From the NCBI GenBank assembly GCA_049642705.1, contig JBARPB010000024.1, forward strand, positions 1 to 10,081: DNA of 10,081 nt, given 5' to 3'. A program made the position numbers and the translations under genes. Numbering within the stretch: the stretch's first letter is position 1; each line of letters begins with the position of its first letter. Origin of the DNA: CAZYPU01 sp049642705. GTDB taxonomy: Bacteria; Omnitrophota; Gorgyraeia; JABMRN01; RBG-13-46-9. The notes below the pieces were generated by a model. It did no database searches. It saw only the letters and a list, made by a program, of their open reading frames with translations, and was not told where the DNA came from. Of the stretch, positions 1 through 5,868 are shown one piece after another.

Positions 1-19
1 GCCTTGTATTTTTTATTGC

Positions 20-56
20 GGTGCGCGGGACTCCCTTCGGTCGCGCACCTCTTTTT
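20..56 (+). terminator. Possible rho-independent terminator, plus strand
   Basis: An 8-bp perfect GC-rich inverted repeat (GGTGCGCG at 20-27, CGCGCACC at 42-49) with a 14-base loop is followed at once by TCTTTTT (50-56). This is the layout of an intrinsic terminator reading rightwards. It would end a plus-strand gene lying left of the window, converging on the minus-strand operon described here. Read leftwards, the stem is followed by GCAATAAAAAATAC with no T run, so it is unlikely to terminate minus-strand transcripts. The large loop lowers confidence. Confidence 0.45.
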
Positions 57-108
57 GAAGGGGGTAACAGCGAACGATCGTATAATTGCGTTATGAGTGA
101 GCGCCATA

Positions 109-139
109 GGGGGAAACTTTTTTTTAAAAAGTTTCCCCC
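109..139. repeat. Perfect 14-bp inverted repeat with 3-base loop
   Basis: GGGGGAAACTTTTT (109-122) and AAAAAGTTTCCCCC (126-139) are perfect reverse complements separated by TTT. Neither strand has a T run after the stem, so it is not a textbook terminator, although it would form a very stable hairpin in RNA or single-stranded DNA. It lies downstream of the tRNA-Gly on that gene's strand, so it could protect or define the 3' end of the tRNA transcript. It could also be a copy of a dispersed genomic palindrome. No function can be assigned from sequence alone. Confidence 0.75.
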
Positions 140-145
140 TTGGAC

Positions 146-231
146 AGCTGCGGGCGCAAGCCTTTTTGCCGAAGGCAAAAAGCTGAGGAGAAAAAAGAAT
201 ATCCCGCACTTTTTTCTCCGAAGCCGCAGCT
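146..231. repeat. Nested inverted repeats able to form a three-way junction
   Basis: An outer 8-bp stem (AGCTGCGG at 146-153 with CCGCAGCT at 224-231) encloses two further perfect stems. One is CTTTTTGCC/GGCAAAAAG (162-182) with a GAA loop. The other is GGAGAAAAAAG at 187-197 with CTTTTTTCTCC at 209-219. Together they can fold as a three-way junction. The element begins 8 bases past the 3' end of tRNA-Gly on the minus strand. It could be a structured RNA tail, a multi-hairpin transcription barrier, or a small palindromic repeat element. I see no credible coding capacity in 57-238: the only open frame there is low-complexity and runs through the hairpins. Confidence 0.65.
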
Positions 232-238
232 TGTAGAG

Positions 239-309
239 AGCGGGCGAACGGAATCGAACCGTCGCTACGTGCTTGGGAAGCACGAGTTCTACCATTGAAC
301 TACGCCCGC
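239..309 (-). tRNA. tRNA-Gly, anticodon CCC
   Basis: The reverse strand from 309 to 239 folds as a complete 71-nt cloverleaf. It has a 7-bp acceptor stem (GCGGGCG/CGCCCGC), a D arm GTTC-AATGGTA-GAAC, and a 5-bp anticodon stem CGTGC/GCACG closing the loop TTCCCAA. The variable loop has 4 bases and the T arm is GACGG-TTCGATT-CCGTT with one G-T pair. The anticodon CCC reads the glycine codon GGG. The discriminator base is T. The following bases are CTC, so CCA is not encoded and must be added by a CCA-adding enzyme. The gene is on the same strand as the protein operon, 159 bases past the stop of the four-helix-bundle gene. Confidence 0.96.
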
Positions 310-335
310 CTGCACTGCTTGGTACACTGCCATTG

Positions 336-391
336 CCCCGCCGCATGCCTTCGGCATGGCGGGGTCCCGCCATACGTCAGTAACGGCGGGA
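336..391. repeat. Two adjacent GC-rich hairpins between the protein operon and the tRNA
   Basis: Hairpin 1 (336-364) pairs CCCCGC with GCGGGG and CATGCC with GGCATG, with a small bulge and a TTC loop. Hairpin 2 (365-391) pairs TCCCGCC at 365-371 with GGCGGGA at 385-391. They abut without spacer. On the minus strand they come after the last protein gene and before the tRNA. They could therefore act as a processing or weak termination structure, or as leader structure if the tRNA has its own promoter upstream. No T run follows on the minus strand. Confidence 0.6.
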
Positions 392-392
392 T

Positions 393-418
393 GTTATAGC
401 CGCATTTATTAATGACAA
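393..418 (-). promoter_or_regulatory. Weak candidate promoter for tRNA-Gly
   Basis: On the minus strand TTGTCA (418-413) and TATAAC (398-393) resemble -35 and -10 hexamers, but the spacer is only 14 bases against the usual 16-18. The -35-like hexamer lies inside the terminal inverted repeat of the four-helix-bundle unit, so if real the element would supply part of the promoter. The resulting leader to the tRNA would be about 80 bases and would contain both hairpins at 336-391. This is a suggestion only. Confidence 0.2.
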
Positions 419-880
419 ATGACGAAGCACAAAATCCAAAATAAATTCAAATTCCAAAATACAAAACCCTACCCTTTGGTCTTAACAATCGAAGCAAATA
501 TTCTCACTAGTTGCGTGGCTTCGTCTATAAGAGGGGTGATTTTGTCAGAAGATTTTTGGCTAGAATGCAACAATAACTCCAGCCAGTATTTACTCTCTTT
601 TGCTTCTCTTCTACAAATTCCTATACGGTGATAAAAGTCTTTTTTGGTATCTGTGTCGTTTGCTTCTCGGTAGTTTGCACCTACCGAACAAGAGGACCTT
701 ATGAGCTGGCTAACCAACTCTTTGTTTATAACATTTCTTATGAGCAACTGACAGAGATCGATGCAGTTTTTTGCGAACTTTAAAGTCCTTTCTTCTAAAT
801 CATATTTTTTGGTTTTAATTTTTGTTTTGATATTTGAATTTTGAATTTCCTTTGTCATTTGAATTTTGTCATTTGTCATT
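411..880 (-). mobile_element. IVS-like unit: four-helix-bundle gene within terminal inverted repeats
   Basis: AATGACAAATGAC occurs at 411-423 on the plus strand and again, inverted, at 868-880. Similarity continues imperfectly for about 50 bases inward on each side, with shared words such as AAATTCAA. Between the repeats lies a single gene of the 23S rRNA intervening-sequence (S23/IVP) four-helix-bundle family. The body is about 36% GC by hand count over 481-840, while sampled lines of thiC are 47-62%. Known 23S rRNA intervening sequences also have complementary ends and may encode this protein family. Here the same layout sits between thiC and a tRNA gene. There is no transposase and no clear target-site duplication, so mobility is inferred. 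Confidence 0.5.
469..879 (-). CDS. Four-helix-bundle protein, 23S rRNA intervening-sequence (S23/IVP) family
   Basis: The 136-residue product matches the family pattern: a helix beginning near YDLEERTLKFAKNCI, then LIRSSCSVGANYREAN (residues 59-74), DFYHRIGICRREAKES, and a YWLELL segment. The molecular role of stand-alone members is unknown; relatives include proteins encoded in 23S rRNA intervening sequences and the Avd protein of diversity-generating retroelements. Residues 1-25 (MTNDKIQMTKEIQ...) are encoded by the terminal repeat and look like read-through of repeat DNA. The conserved fold starts near residue 26, so Met8 is an alternative start. The first ATG overlaps the thiC stop by four bases and is preceded by GGAAAGAG as a possible ribosome binding site. 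Low GC against its neighbours suggests acquisition from elsewhere. Confidence 0.85.
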   Translation of the reverse strand: MTNDKIQMTKEIQNSNIKTKIKTKKYDLEERTLKFAKNCIDLCQLLIRNVINKELVSQLIRSSCSVGANYREANDTDTKKDFYHRIGICRREAKESKYWLELLLHSSQKSSDKITPLIDEATQLVRIFASIVKTKG

Positions 881-2135
881 TTCGTCTCTTTCCTTTAAGG
901 CACCGTTCGCTAATCTTAATTGCGCAATACTCGCTGCACATGGTGCAGACGTCTTTTACGGCGGGTTTGGAACTTTTCCTGTATGCCTTGCAGCGCGCGG
1001 GGTCTAAGGCGAGTTTAAACTGCTTTTTCCAGTTCCGCAGGGCGCGCGCTTTCGATATCGCTATGTCTTTTTCGATGGCGCCGGGGATATTTTTCGCGAT
1101 GTCGGCTGCATGCGCGGCGATTTTCGAGGCGATTACCCCCTCTTTTACGTCTTCTATCGTGGGAAGCCGCAGGTGCTCGGCGGATGTAACATAACATAAA
1201 AAGTCAGCCCCGTAGCTTGCCGCCAGTGCCCCGCCGATCGCGCTTGTTATATGGTCGTAGCCGGGCGCGATATCGGTTACGATAGGCCCCAGGACATAAA
1301 ACGGGGCGCCGTTACAGATGGATTTCTCGAGCTCGACGTTTGTCTTTATCTGGTTTAAGGGAACATGGCCCGGGCCTTCGATCATGGTCTGGACGCCCTT
1401 TTTGAATGCGATTTTTTGCAAGGCCCCAAGCACAAGAAGTTCCTCAATCTGGGGATCATCCGTCGCGTCAACAACGGCGCCGGGACGCATGCCGTCGCCC
1501 AAACTTAAACAGACGCCGTAGGCCTTTGCGATATCCAGAATTTCACCGAATAAGCTGTGAAACGGGTTTTCCTTCGCATTTTTAAGCATCCACTCAACAA
1601 GAATTGCCCCGCCCCTTGATACGATGCCCATGACGCGTTTCGCTTCTTTTAGGGATTTTACCGTGTTCTCTGTTACGCCGGCGTGTATCGTGAAGAAATC
1701 CACGCCCTCCTTTGCCTGCGCTTCTATAGTTTTCATGAAAAAACTTTCCGGTATCGCCTCGACGCTCCCGTATTTTCGCGCGCCGAGGATTGCTATTTCG
1801 TAAACGGGCACGGTGCCCAAAGGGATTTTTGACTTTTCGAGAATTTTCGCCCTGACCCGTTTTAGGTCTTTGCTTGTTGAGAGGTCCATGACCGCGTCCG
1901 CGCCAAACGACTCGGCAACCCTTAACTTCTTAAGTTCAAAATCGACGCTCGAGAAATCCCTCGAGGTTCCGATGTTCGCGTTTACCTTTGTTTTTAGTCC
2001 TTCGCCGATGGCGCAGGGTTTCTTGAGGGAATGGTTTTTATTCTTCGGTATGACAACCGTGCCCCTTTTTATGTTTTTCTTTAATTTATCCCGGGACACG
2101 CCTTCGTATTTGGCAATTTTTTCGATAAGAGTCAT
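876..2135 (-). CDS. thiC: Phosphomethylpyrimidine synthase ThiC (short form)
   Basis: ThiC is a radical-SAM enzyme that rearranges 5-aminoimidazole ribotide to 4-amino-5-hydroxymethyl-2-methylpyrimidine phosphate, the pyrimidine half of thiamine. The 419-residue length matches the short form common in anaerobes and archaea rather than the roughly 630-residue E. coli form. Family motifs run in order: VNANIGTS (51-58), FFTIHAGV (147-154), SRGG (173-176), GDGMRPG (213-219), EGPGHVP (253-259), VTDIAPGYDHI (286-296), and a C-terminal cluster C397, C400, C404. The last is CX2CX3C, whereas the motif usually described is CX2CX4C. The usual VTPAEHL is VTSAEHL here. The ATG overlaps the thiE stop by four bases, with AAAGAG upstream. 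The stop codon lies within the inverted repeat of the downstream IVS-like unit, so the last residues could have been changed by that insertion. Confidence 0.97.
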   Translation of the reverse strand: MTLIEKIAKYEGVSRDKLKKNIKRGTVVIPKNKNHSLKKPCAIGEGLKTKVNANIGTSRDFSSVDFELKKLRVAESFGADAVMDLSTSKDLKRVRAKILEKSKIPLGTVPVYEIAILGARKYGSVEAIPESFFMKTIEAQAKEGVDFFTIHAGVTENTVKSLKEAKRVMGIVSRGGAILVEWMLKNAKENPFHSLFGEILDIAKAYGVCLSLGDGMRPGAVVDATDDPQIEELLVLGALQKIAFKKGVQTMIEGPGHVPLNQIKTNVELEKSICNGAPFYVLGPIVTDIAPGYDHITSAIGGALAASYGADFLCYVTSAEHLRLPTIEDVKEGVIASKIAAHAADIAKNIPGAIEKDIAISKARALRNWKKQFKLALDPARCKAYRKSSKPAVKDVCTMCSEYCAIKISERCLKGKRRK

Positions 2136-2713
2136 GATATCTCTTTAATTATTTTTTTTGCTTCGAATATGACGCGGGTAACGCAGACGCCGTCGGCGCC
2201 GCTTTGGAGGACGGCTTTTGCATTCCGGCTATTTATCCCGCCAATGGCAAGGGTGGGCACCGTAACGCTCTTTTTTATTTTTTTGATGAAGTTTACACCT
2301 TTAGGCCTTAGGCTTGGTTTAAACGGCGTGGAAAAAACAGGGCCTGCGCTTACGTAGTCGATTTTTTCGCGAGTTGCCCTTTTTGCGGCCTTTACCGAAT
2401 GAACCGTCTTTCCGATTATACTCCCCGGCTTTAATAGACGCCGCATCGTCTTAATGGGCATGTCACCCGATCCCGCGTGGACGCCGTCTGTGCCGCTTAC
2501 AAGCGCGAGGTCGGCTCTGTCGTTGATTAAAAGTATTCTCCCGTATTTCCTTGCCAAACGGCGGATTTTTTTTGCGATGCGCAGAAGTTTATACGAAGGG
2601 ATATTTTTATACCGTAGCTGCACAACCCCCACCCCGCTTTTAAATAAAAAACGAGCCGTATTTACCGGGTTTTTTTGTTTTATCGTTTCTCCGTCAAGAA
2701 TGCAGTATAGCAT
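2132..2713 (-). CDS. thiE: Thiamine-phosphate synthase ThiE
   Basis: ThiE joins HMP diphosphate to thiazole phosphate, giving thiamine phosphate. From the ATG at 2713 the protein is 193 residues, a usual length for this TIM-barrel family. Visible motifs are VQLRYK (the family usually has QLREK), LLINDRADLA, DGVHAGSGDMP, DYVSAGPVFST, LAIGGINS and a C-terminal GADGVCVTRVI. The frame stays open upstream to a TTG at 2794, but that extension lies wholly inside thiD2 and lacks family similarity, so the ATG starting MLYCILD is preferred. It overlaps thiD2 by 20 bases in another frame and has no clear ribosome binding site, which suggests translational coupling. It ends with a 4-base overlap with thiC. 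The unusual Tyr in QLRYK deserves attention but does not argue against the assignment. Confidence 0.93.
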   Translation of the reverse strand: MLYCILDGETIKQKNPVNTARFLFKSGVGVVQLRYKNIPSYKLLRIAKKIRRLARKYGRILLINDRADLALVSGTDGVHAGSGDMPIKTMRRLLKPGSIIGKTVHSVKAAKRATREKIDYVSAGPVFSTPFKPSLRPKGVNFIKKIKKSVTVPTLAIGGINSRNAKAVLQSGADGVCVTRVIFEAKKIIKEIS

Positions 2714-3119
2714 CCAGCTTGAGGCGGGATTTTTTCTCGAGCTCATATACCCTGAAGCGCATCCTTTTGAAGCGTTTGGAAATTTTCCTGTCAAAAAGCT
2801 TGGTTACCTCTTCGAGCGCCCTCAGTGATTCCTTGACGCGCTCGGTATTCGCGCGAAAAACATCTTTTATGTTTTTTCTGCTCGTTTCCCTTAAGGTGCT
2901 TTTTTTGCCGACATCCCCTCCTACGCTGCGGGATTTCAAAAGGGAAAGCTTCTCGAGGTCCATCCCTTTTCTAAGCGCGCTTACACCGTGCCTTAATGAC
3001 TTGAAGGAACGGGTGATGGTTTTGTCATTCAGCATGAACCGCGCGATGTCTTCGCAAACCCTTAAGCCCTCCTGAGAGCGGTTCAGGTTGGCGTCGATGA
3101 GGCGAAGGAGTTTATTCAT
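2694..3119 (-). CDS. thiD2: ThiD2-family hydroxymethylpyrimidine-phosphate kinase, stand-alone
   Basis: The all-helical 141-residue protein matches the ThiD2 domain, which is often found fused to the N-terminus of ThiE and phosphorylates HMP phosphate to HMP diphosphate in place of canonical ThiD. Key features are LIDANLNRSQEGLRVCEDIARF-type sequence near residues 8-29, LRHG (42-45), GGDVG (67-71), RETSRKNIKDVFRAN (77-91), ESLRALEEVTKL and a final RFRVYELEK. Residues 9-29 and 90-109 look like two copies of one helical motif (AN..R..E.LR..E...). Here the protein is separate from ThiE, though the genes overlap by 20 bases. Its ATG overlaps the hldC stop as ATGA. With ThiC and ThiE it completes HMP phosphate synthesis, activation and coupling. 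The substrate role is assigned by family and context. Confidence 0.85.
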   Translation of the reverse strand: MNKLLRLIDANLNRSQEGLRVCEDIARFMLNDKTITRSFKSLRHGVSALRKGMDLEKLSLLKSRSVGGDVGKKSTLRETSRKNIKDVFRANTERVKESLRALEEVTKLFDRKISKRFKRMRFRVYELEKKSRLKLDAILHS

Positions 3120-3586
3120 CTCTTGCCGATGCGTTTCAGGATCCGCGTCGTCGAGTAGCCCTTGATAAACGGAATCGTTACAACCTTGCCGCCCTTTTTT
3201 TTCACATAGGCGCTGCCGACAATTTCGCTCTTACCCCAGTCTCCTCCCTTGGCGAGGATACAAGGGGTAACCCTGGTTATGAGTTTGGCGGGGGTGGTTT
3301 CACTGAAAATGGTAATATAGTCGACGAATTCCAGCGAAGCCAGTATTGCGGCTCTTTCTTTTTCGCCCGTTACAGGGCGTCTTTTCCCTTTAATTTTCCT
3401 CACGGACGAGTCGCTGTTTAAGCCGATAATCAAAATATCGCCAAGCTTCTTACAACGTTCGAGATATTTTATATGCCCGTAATGAAGTATGTCAAAACAC
3501 CCGTTCGTAAAAACGATTTTTTTGCCCTTCCGTCTTAATCCCGCCGCTACTTTCTTAATTTCCGCGGCTGATTTAATCTTGTTCAT
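3116..3586 (-). CDS. hldC: D-glycero-beta-D-manno-heptose 1-phosphate adenylyltransferase (HldC / RfaE2 type)
   Basis: This 156-residue nucleotidyltransferase corresponds to the C-terminal domain of bifunctional HldE, which transfers AMP to heptose 1-phosphate to make ADP-heptose for surface glycans. The nucleotide-binding motif is TNGCFDILHYGHIKYLE (27-43), with the HxGH signature as HYGH at 35-38. Also seen are IIGLNSDSSVRKIKG (53-67), RPV...ERAAILASLEFVDYI, GGDW (114-117) and the C-terminal STTRIL (145-150). Its start lies inside gmhA with a 14-base overlap and only a weak GAAG before it. No kinase (HldA) or phosphatase (GmhB) gene is seen in the window. Cytidylyltransferases share the fold, but the SLEFVDYI and STT..L motifs and the gmhA neighbour favour the heptose role. 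Confidence 0.92.
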   Translation of the reverse strand: MNKIKSAAEIKKVAAGLRRKGKKIVFTNGCFDILHYGHIKYLERCKKLGDILIIGLNSDSSVRKIKGKRRPVTGEKERAAILASLEFVDYITIFSETTPAKLITRVTPCILAKGGDWGKSEIVGSAYVKKKGGKVVTIPFIKGYSTTRILKRIGKR

Positions 3587-4142
3587 CTTCGATTAATTCG
3601 CAGAGAATGTGGATTATCAAAATATGCGCTTCCTGGATTCTCGGCGTGTTATCTGATTTTACCACGAGGCTTAGATCCGCGATTTCCTTTATTTGGCCCC
3701 CGCCCTTTCCGGTAAGCGCGACAGTCAAAAGGCCCATGTTTTTTGCCTTTTTAAGAGCTTCAATAACGTTTTTCGCGGTGCCGCTTGTGGATATTCCTAC
3801 GGCGAGGTCCCCTTTTTTGCCGAGCGCTTCAATCTGCCTTTTGAAACTCACCTCATAGCCGTAGTCGTTCGAAAGCGCTGTAATTGTCGAGGTATTCACG
3901 GTAAGCGCGATTGCCGGCAGCGCCTTTCGCTCTTTCTTGAAACGGCCGACAAGTTCAGCCGAGAAGTGCTGGCTGTCAGCAGCGCTTCCCCCGTTCCCGA
4001 AGACGAGAATTTTCCCGCCTTTCCGAAGGGATTCAATCATTGCCTCAGCCGTCTTTTCGATAAGTTCAATGTTGGCTTCGGCAAGGAGAGTGGTTTTGAC
4101 CTCGCGACTCTCCTCGATTATCCGTTTTATTTTAGTGCGCAT
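3573..4142 (-). CDS. gmhA: Phosphoheptose isomerase (sedoheptulose 7-phosphate isomerase)
   Basis: GmhA converts sedoheptulose 7-phosphate to D-glycero-D-manno-heptose 7-phosphate, the first step of nucleotide-heptose synthesis. The 189 residues form a single SIS domain. FGNGGSAADSQHFSAELVGRF (48-68) includes H59 and E63, and TPRIQEAHILIIHILCE includes Q170 and H178. By a constant offset of two these equal the zinc ligands H61, E65, Q172 and H180 of the E. coli enzyme. NDYGYE (92-97) and GISTSGTAKN (116-125) are also diagnostic. A clear AAGAGGT ribosome binding site lies before the ATG, 13 bases after the phosphofructokinase stop. The next gene, hldC, overlaps it by 14 bases, so the two heptose enzymes are translated together. 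The substrate is shared with the pentose phosphate pathway. Confidence 0.96.
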   Translation of the reverse strand: MRTKIKRIIEESREVKTTLLAEANIELIEKTAEAMIESLRKGGKILVFGNGGSAADSQHFSAELVGRFKKERKALPAIALTVNTSTITALSNDYGYEVSFKRQIEALGKKGDLAVGISTSGTAKNVIEALKKAKNMGLLTVALTGKGGGQIKEIADLSLVVKSDNTPRIQEAHILIIHILCELIEDEQD

Positions 4143-4155
4143 ATTTACCTCTTAT

Positions 4156-5190
<1,035 letters not shown>

Positions 5191-5195
5191 ATTTT

Positions 5196-5201
5196 CCTCC
5201 T
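5196..5201 (-). promoter_or_regulatory. Strong Shine-Dalgarno site of the phosphofructokinase gene
   Basis: AGGAGG on the minus strand, five bases before the ATG at 5190, is the only perfect six-base anti-16S match I noticed ahead of a gene here. It lies in the 18-base gap after amaP. It suggests the phosphofructokinase is translated efficiently and independently of coupling, unlike its overlapping downstream neighbours. Confidence 0.7.
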
Positions 5202-5208
5202 GTTTTAC

Positions 5209-5808
5209 TTATTCCCTGAAGGGCATTCGCCTCGATGCTTCGTCATGTTCTTTTACCGGCGCGGGCGCTTCGCCTTTTCCCTTGGAGGAAATTTTTATTA
5301 CATGGATTTTTATATTTATTGTTTCCTCCACGCCCAGCATCTCCTGCACCTTTGACTTGACGATACCCTGTATCCTTTCGGTGGCCTCGGGTATGTTCGA
5401 GTCGGCGAATATCGTCGCCCTGCAGACTACATTTATGCCCTTCTTGCTTGCCACGACGTTTGGGCGAAGCTCTTGTACCTCGGGCAGGTGCCGTACACTC
5501 TTTTTTATGAAATCCTCGATGGCCGTAAGTGAAACCGTTACCTGGCCCTCCGGGTTTTCAAAGGCGATGGTCTTTTCCGACTGCATCCGGCTTAAATTAA
5601 GGTGCGCCAGCAAAAACCCCGTAAGAACGAACGCTGCGCCGACAATTCCGAGCATAAGTTTTAGGTTGGGTTGGGTGTAAACGTAATTTACCGCATCTAC
5701 TACCTGATCCGGCGAGAAGAAATTAAGCGCCAATAAGAGAAGCAAGCCGCCTACCACAACAAATATCAATGTATACAGTATAATCGCAATGCCTCTAAAA
5801 AACCTCAT
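5209..5808 (-). CDS. amaP: AmaP-like membrane protein with Asp23/Gls24-type domain
   Basis: The 199-residue protein has two hydrophobic helices (about residues 7-29 and 51-69) and then a soluble domain. That domain (about 75-170) has the alternating pattern of the Asp23/alkaline-shock fold: VTVSLTAIEDFIKKSV, LPEVQELRPNV, GINVVCRATIFADSNIPEATERIQ, VKSKVQEMLGVEETINIKIHVIKI. In Firmicutes AmaP anchors Asp23 to the membrane; the function elsewhere is not established. The C-terminal tail is charged and probably disordered. An Asp23-family gene (yqhY) also follows accBC in Bacillus, so linkage with acetyl-CoA carboxylase is a recurring context that may reflect a role in membrane lipid homeostasis. 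A GGAGGTG ribosome binding site precedes the ATG. The fold is well supported, the role is not. Confidence 0.8.
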   Translation of the reverse strand: MRFFRGIAIILYTLIFVVVGGLLLLLALNFFSPDQVVDAVNYVYTQPNLKLMLGIVGAAFVLTGFLLAHLNLSRMQSEKTIAFENPEGQVTVSLTAIEDFIKKSVRHLPEVQELRPNVVASKKGINVVCRATIFADSNIPEATERIQGIVKSKVQEMLGVEETINIKIHVIKISSKGKGEAPAPVKEHDEASRRMPFRE

Positions 5809-5818
5809 TTTACACCTC

Positions 5819-5867
5819 CAATTTTTGTACTCAAAAATTGTCCCGAGCCCCGTTAGGGGCGAGGGAC
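5819..5867 (-). terminator. Tandem hairpins in the accC-amaP gap, possible attenuator or processing site
   Basis: Reading leftwards after accC, GTCCC (5867-5863) pairs with GGGAC (5844-5840), and GCCCC (5860-5856) pairs with GGGGC (5851-5847), across two mismatches and a 4-base loop. AATTTTTG follows, which is terminator-like. That T run is itself one arm of a second, perfect 9-bp stem (CAATTTTTG and CAAAAATTG, 5819-5840, loop 5828-5831). The second stem ends just before the amaP ribosome binding site. The two hairpins share base 5840. The layout could partly terminate the acc transcript, stabilise it, or modulate amaP translation. Confidence 0.45.
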
Positions 5868-5868
5868 C

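Noticed and set aside
81..86. Perfect TATAAT on the plus strand
   Set aside because: No credible -35 hexamer lies 16-18 bases upstream and no plus-strand gene follows before the hairpins and the antisense tRNA, so it is not supported as a promoter.
21..236. Open frame of 71 codons on the plus strand
   Set aside because: It starts inside a terminator hairpin and runs through several perfect inverted repeats. Composition is low-complexity with no family resemblance, so its openness is most likely chance.
411..470. CRISPR-like reading of repeated AAATGAC / AAATTCAA words
   Set aside because: The words are short, irregularly spaced and arranged as inverted ends of one unit, with no regular direct repeats or spacers.
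239..470. tRNA-associated integrase attachment site
   Set aside because: I see no duplicated tRNA 3' segment and no integrase gene in the window, so the tRNA cannot be called an attachment site.
2714..2794. Longer ThiE reading starting at TTG 2794
   Set aside because: The added 27 residues lie entirely inside thiD2 in another frame and do not resemble the ThiE N-terminus; the ATG at 2713 gives the usual family length.
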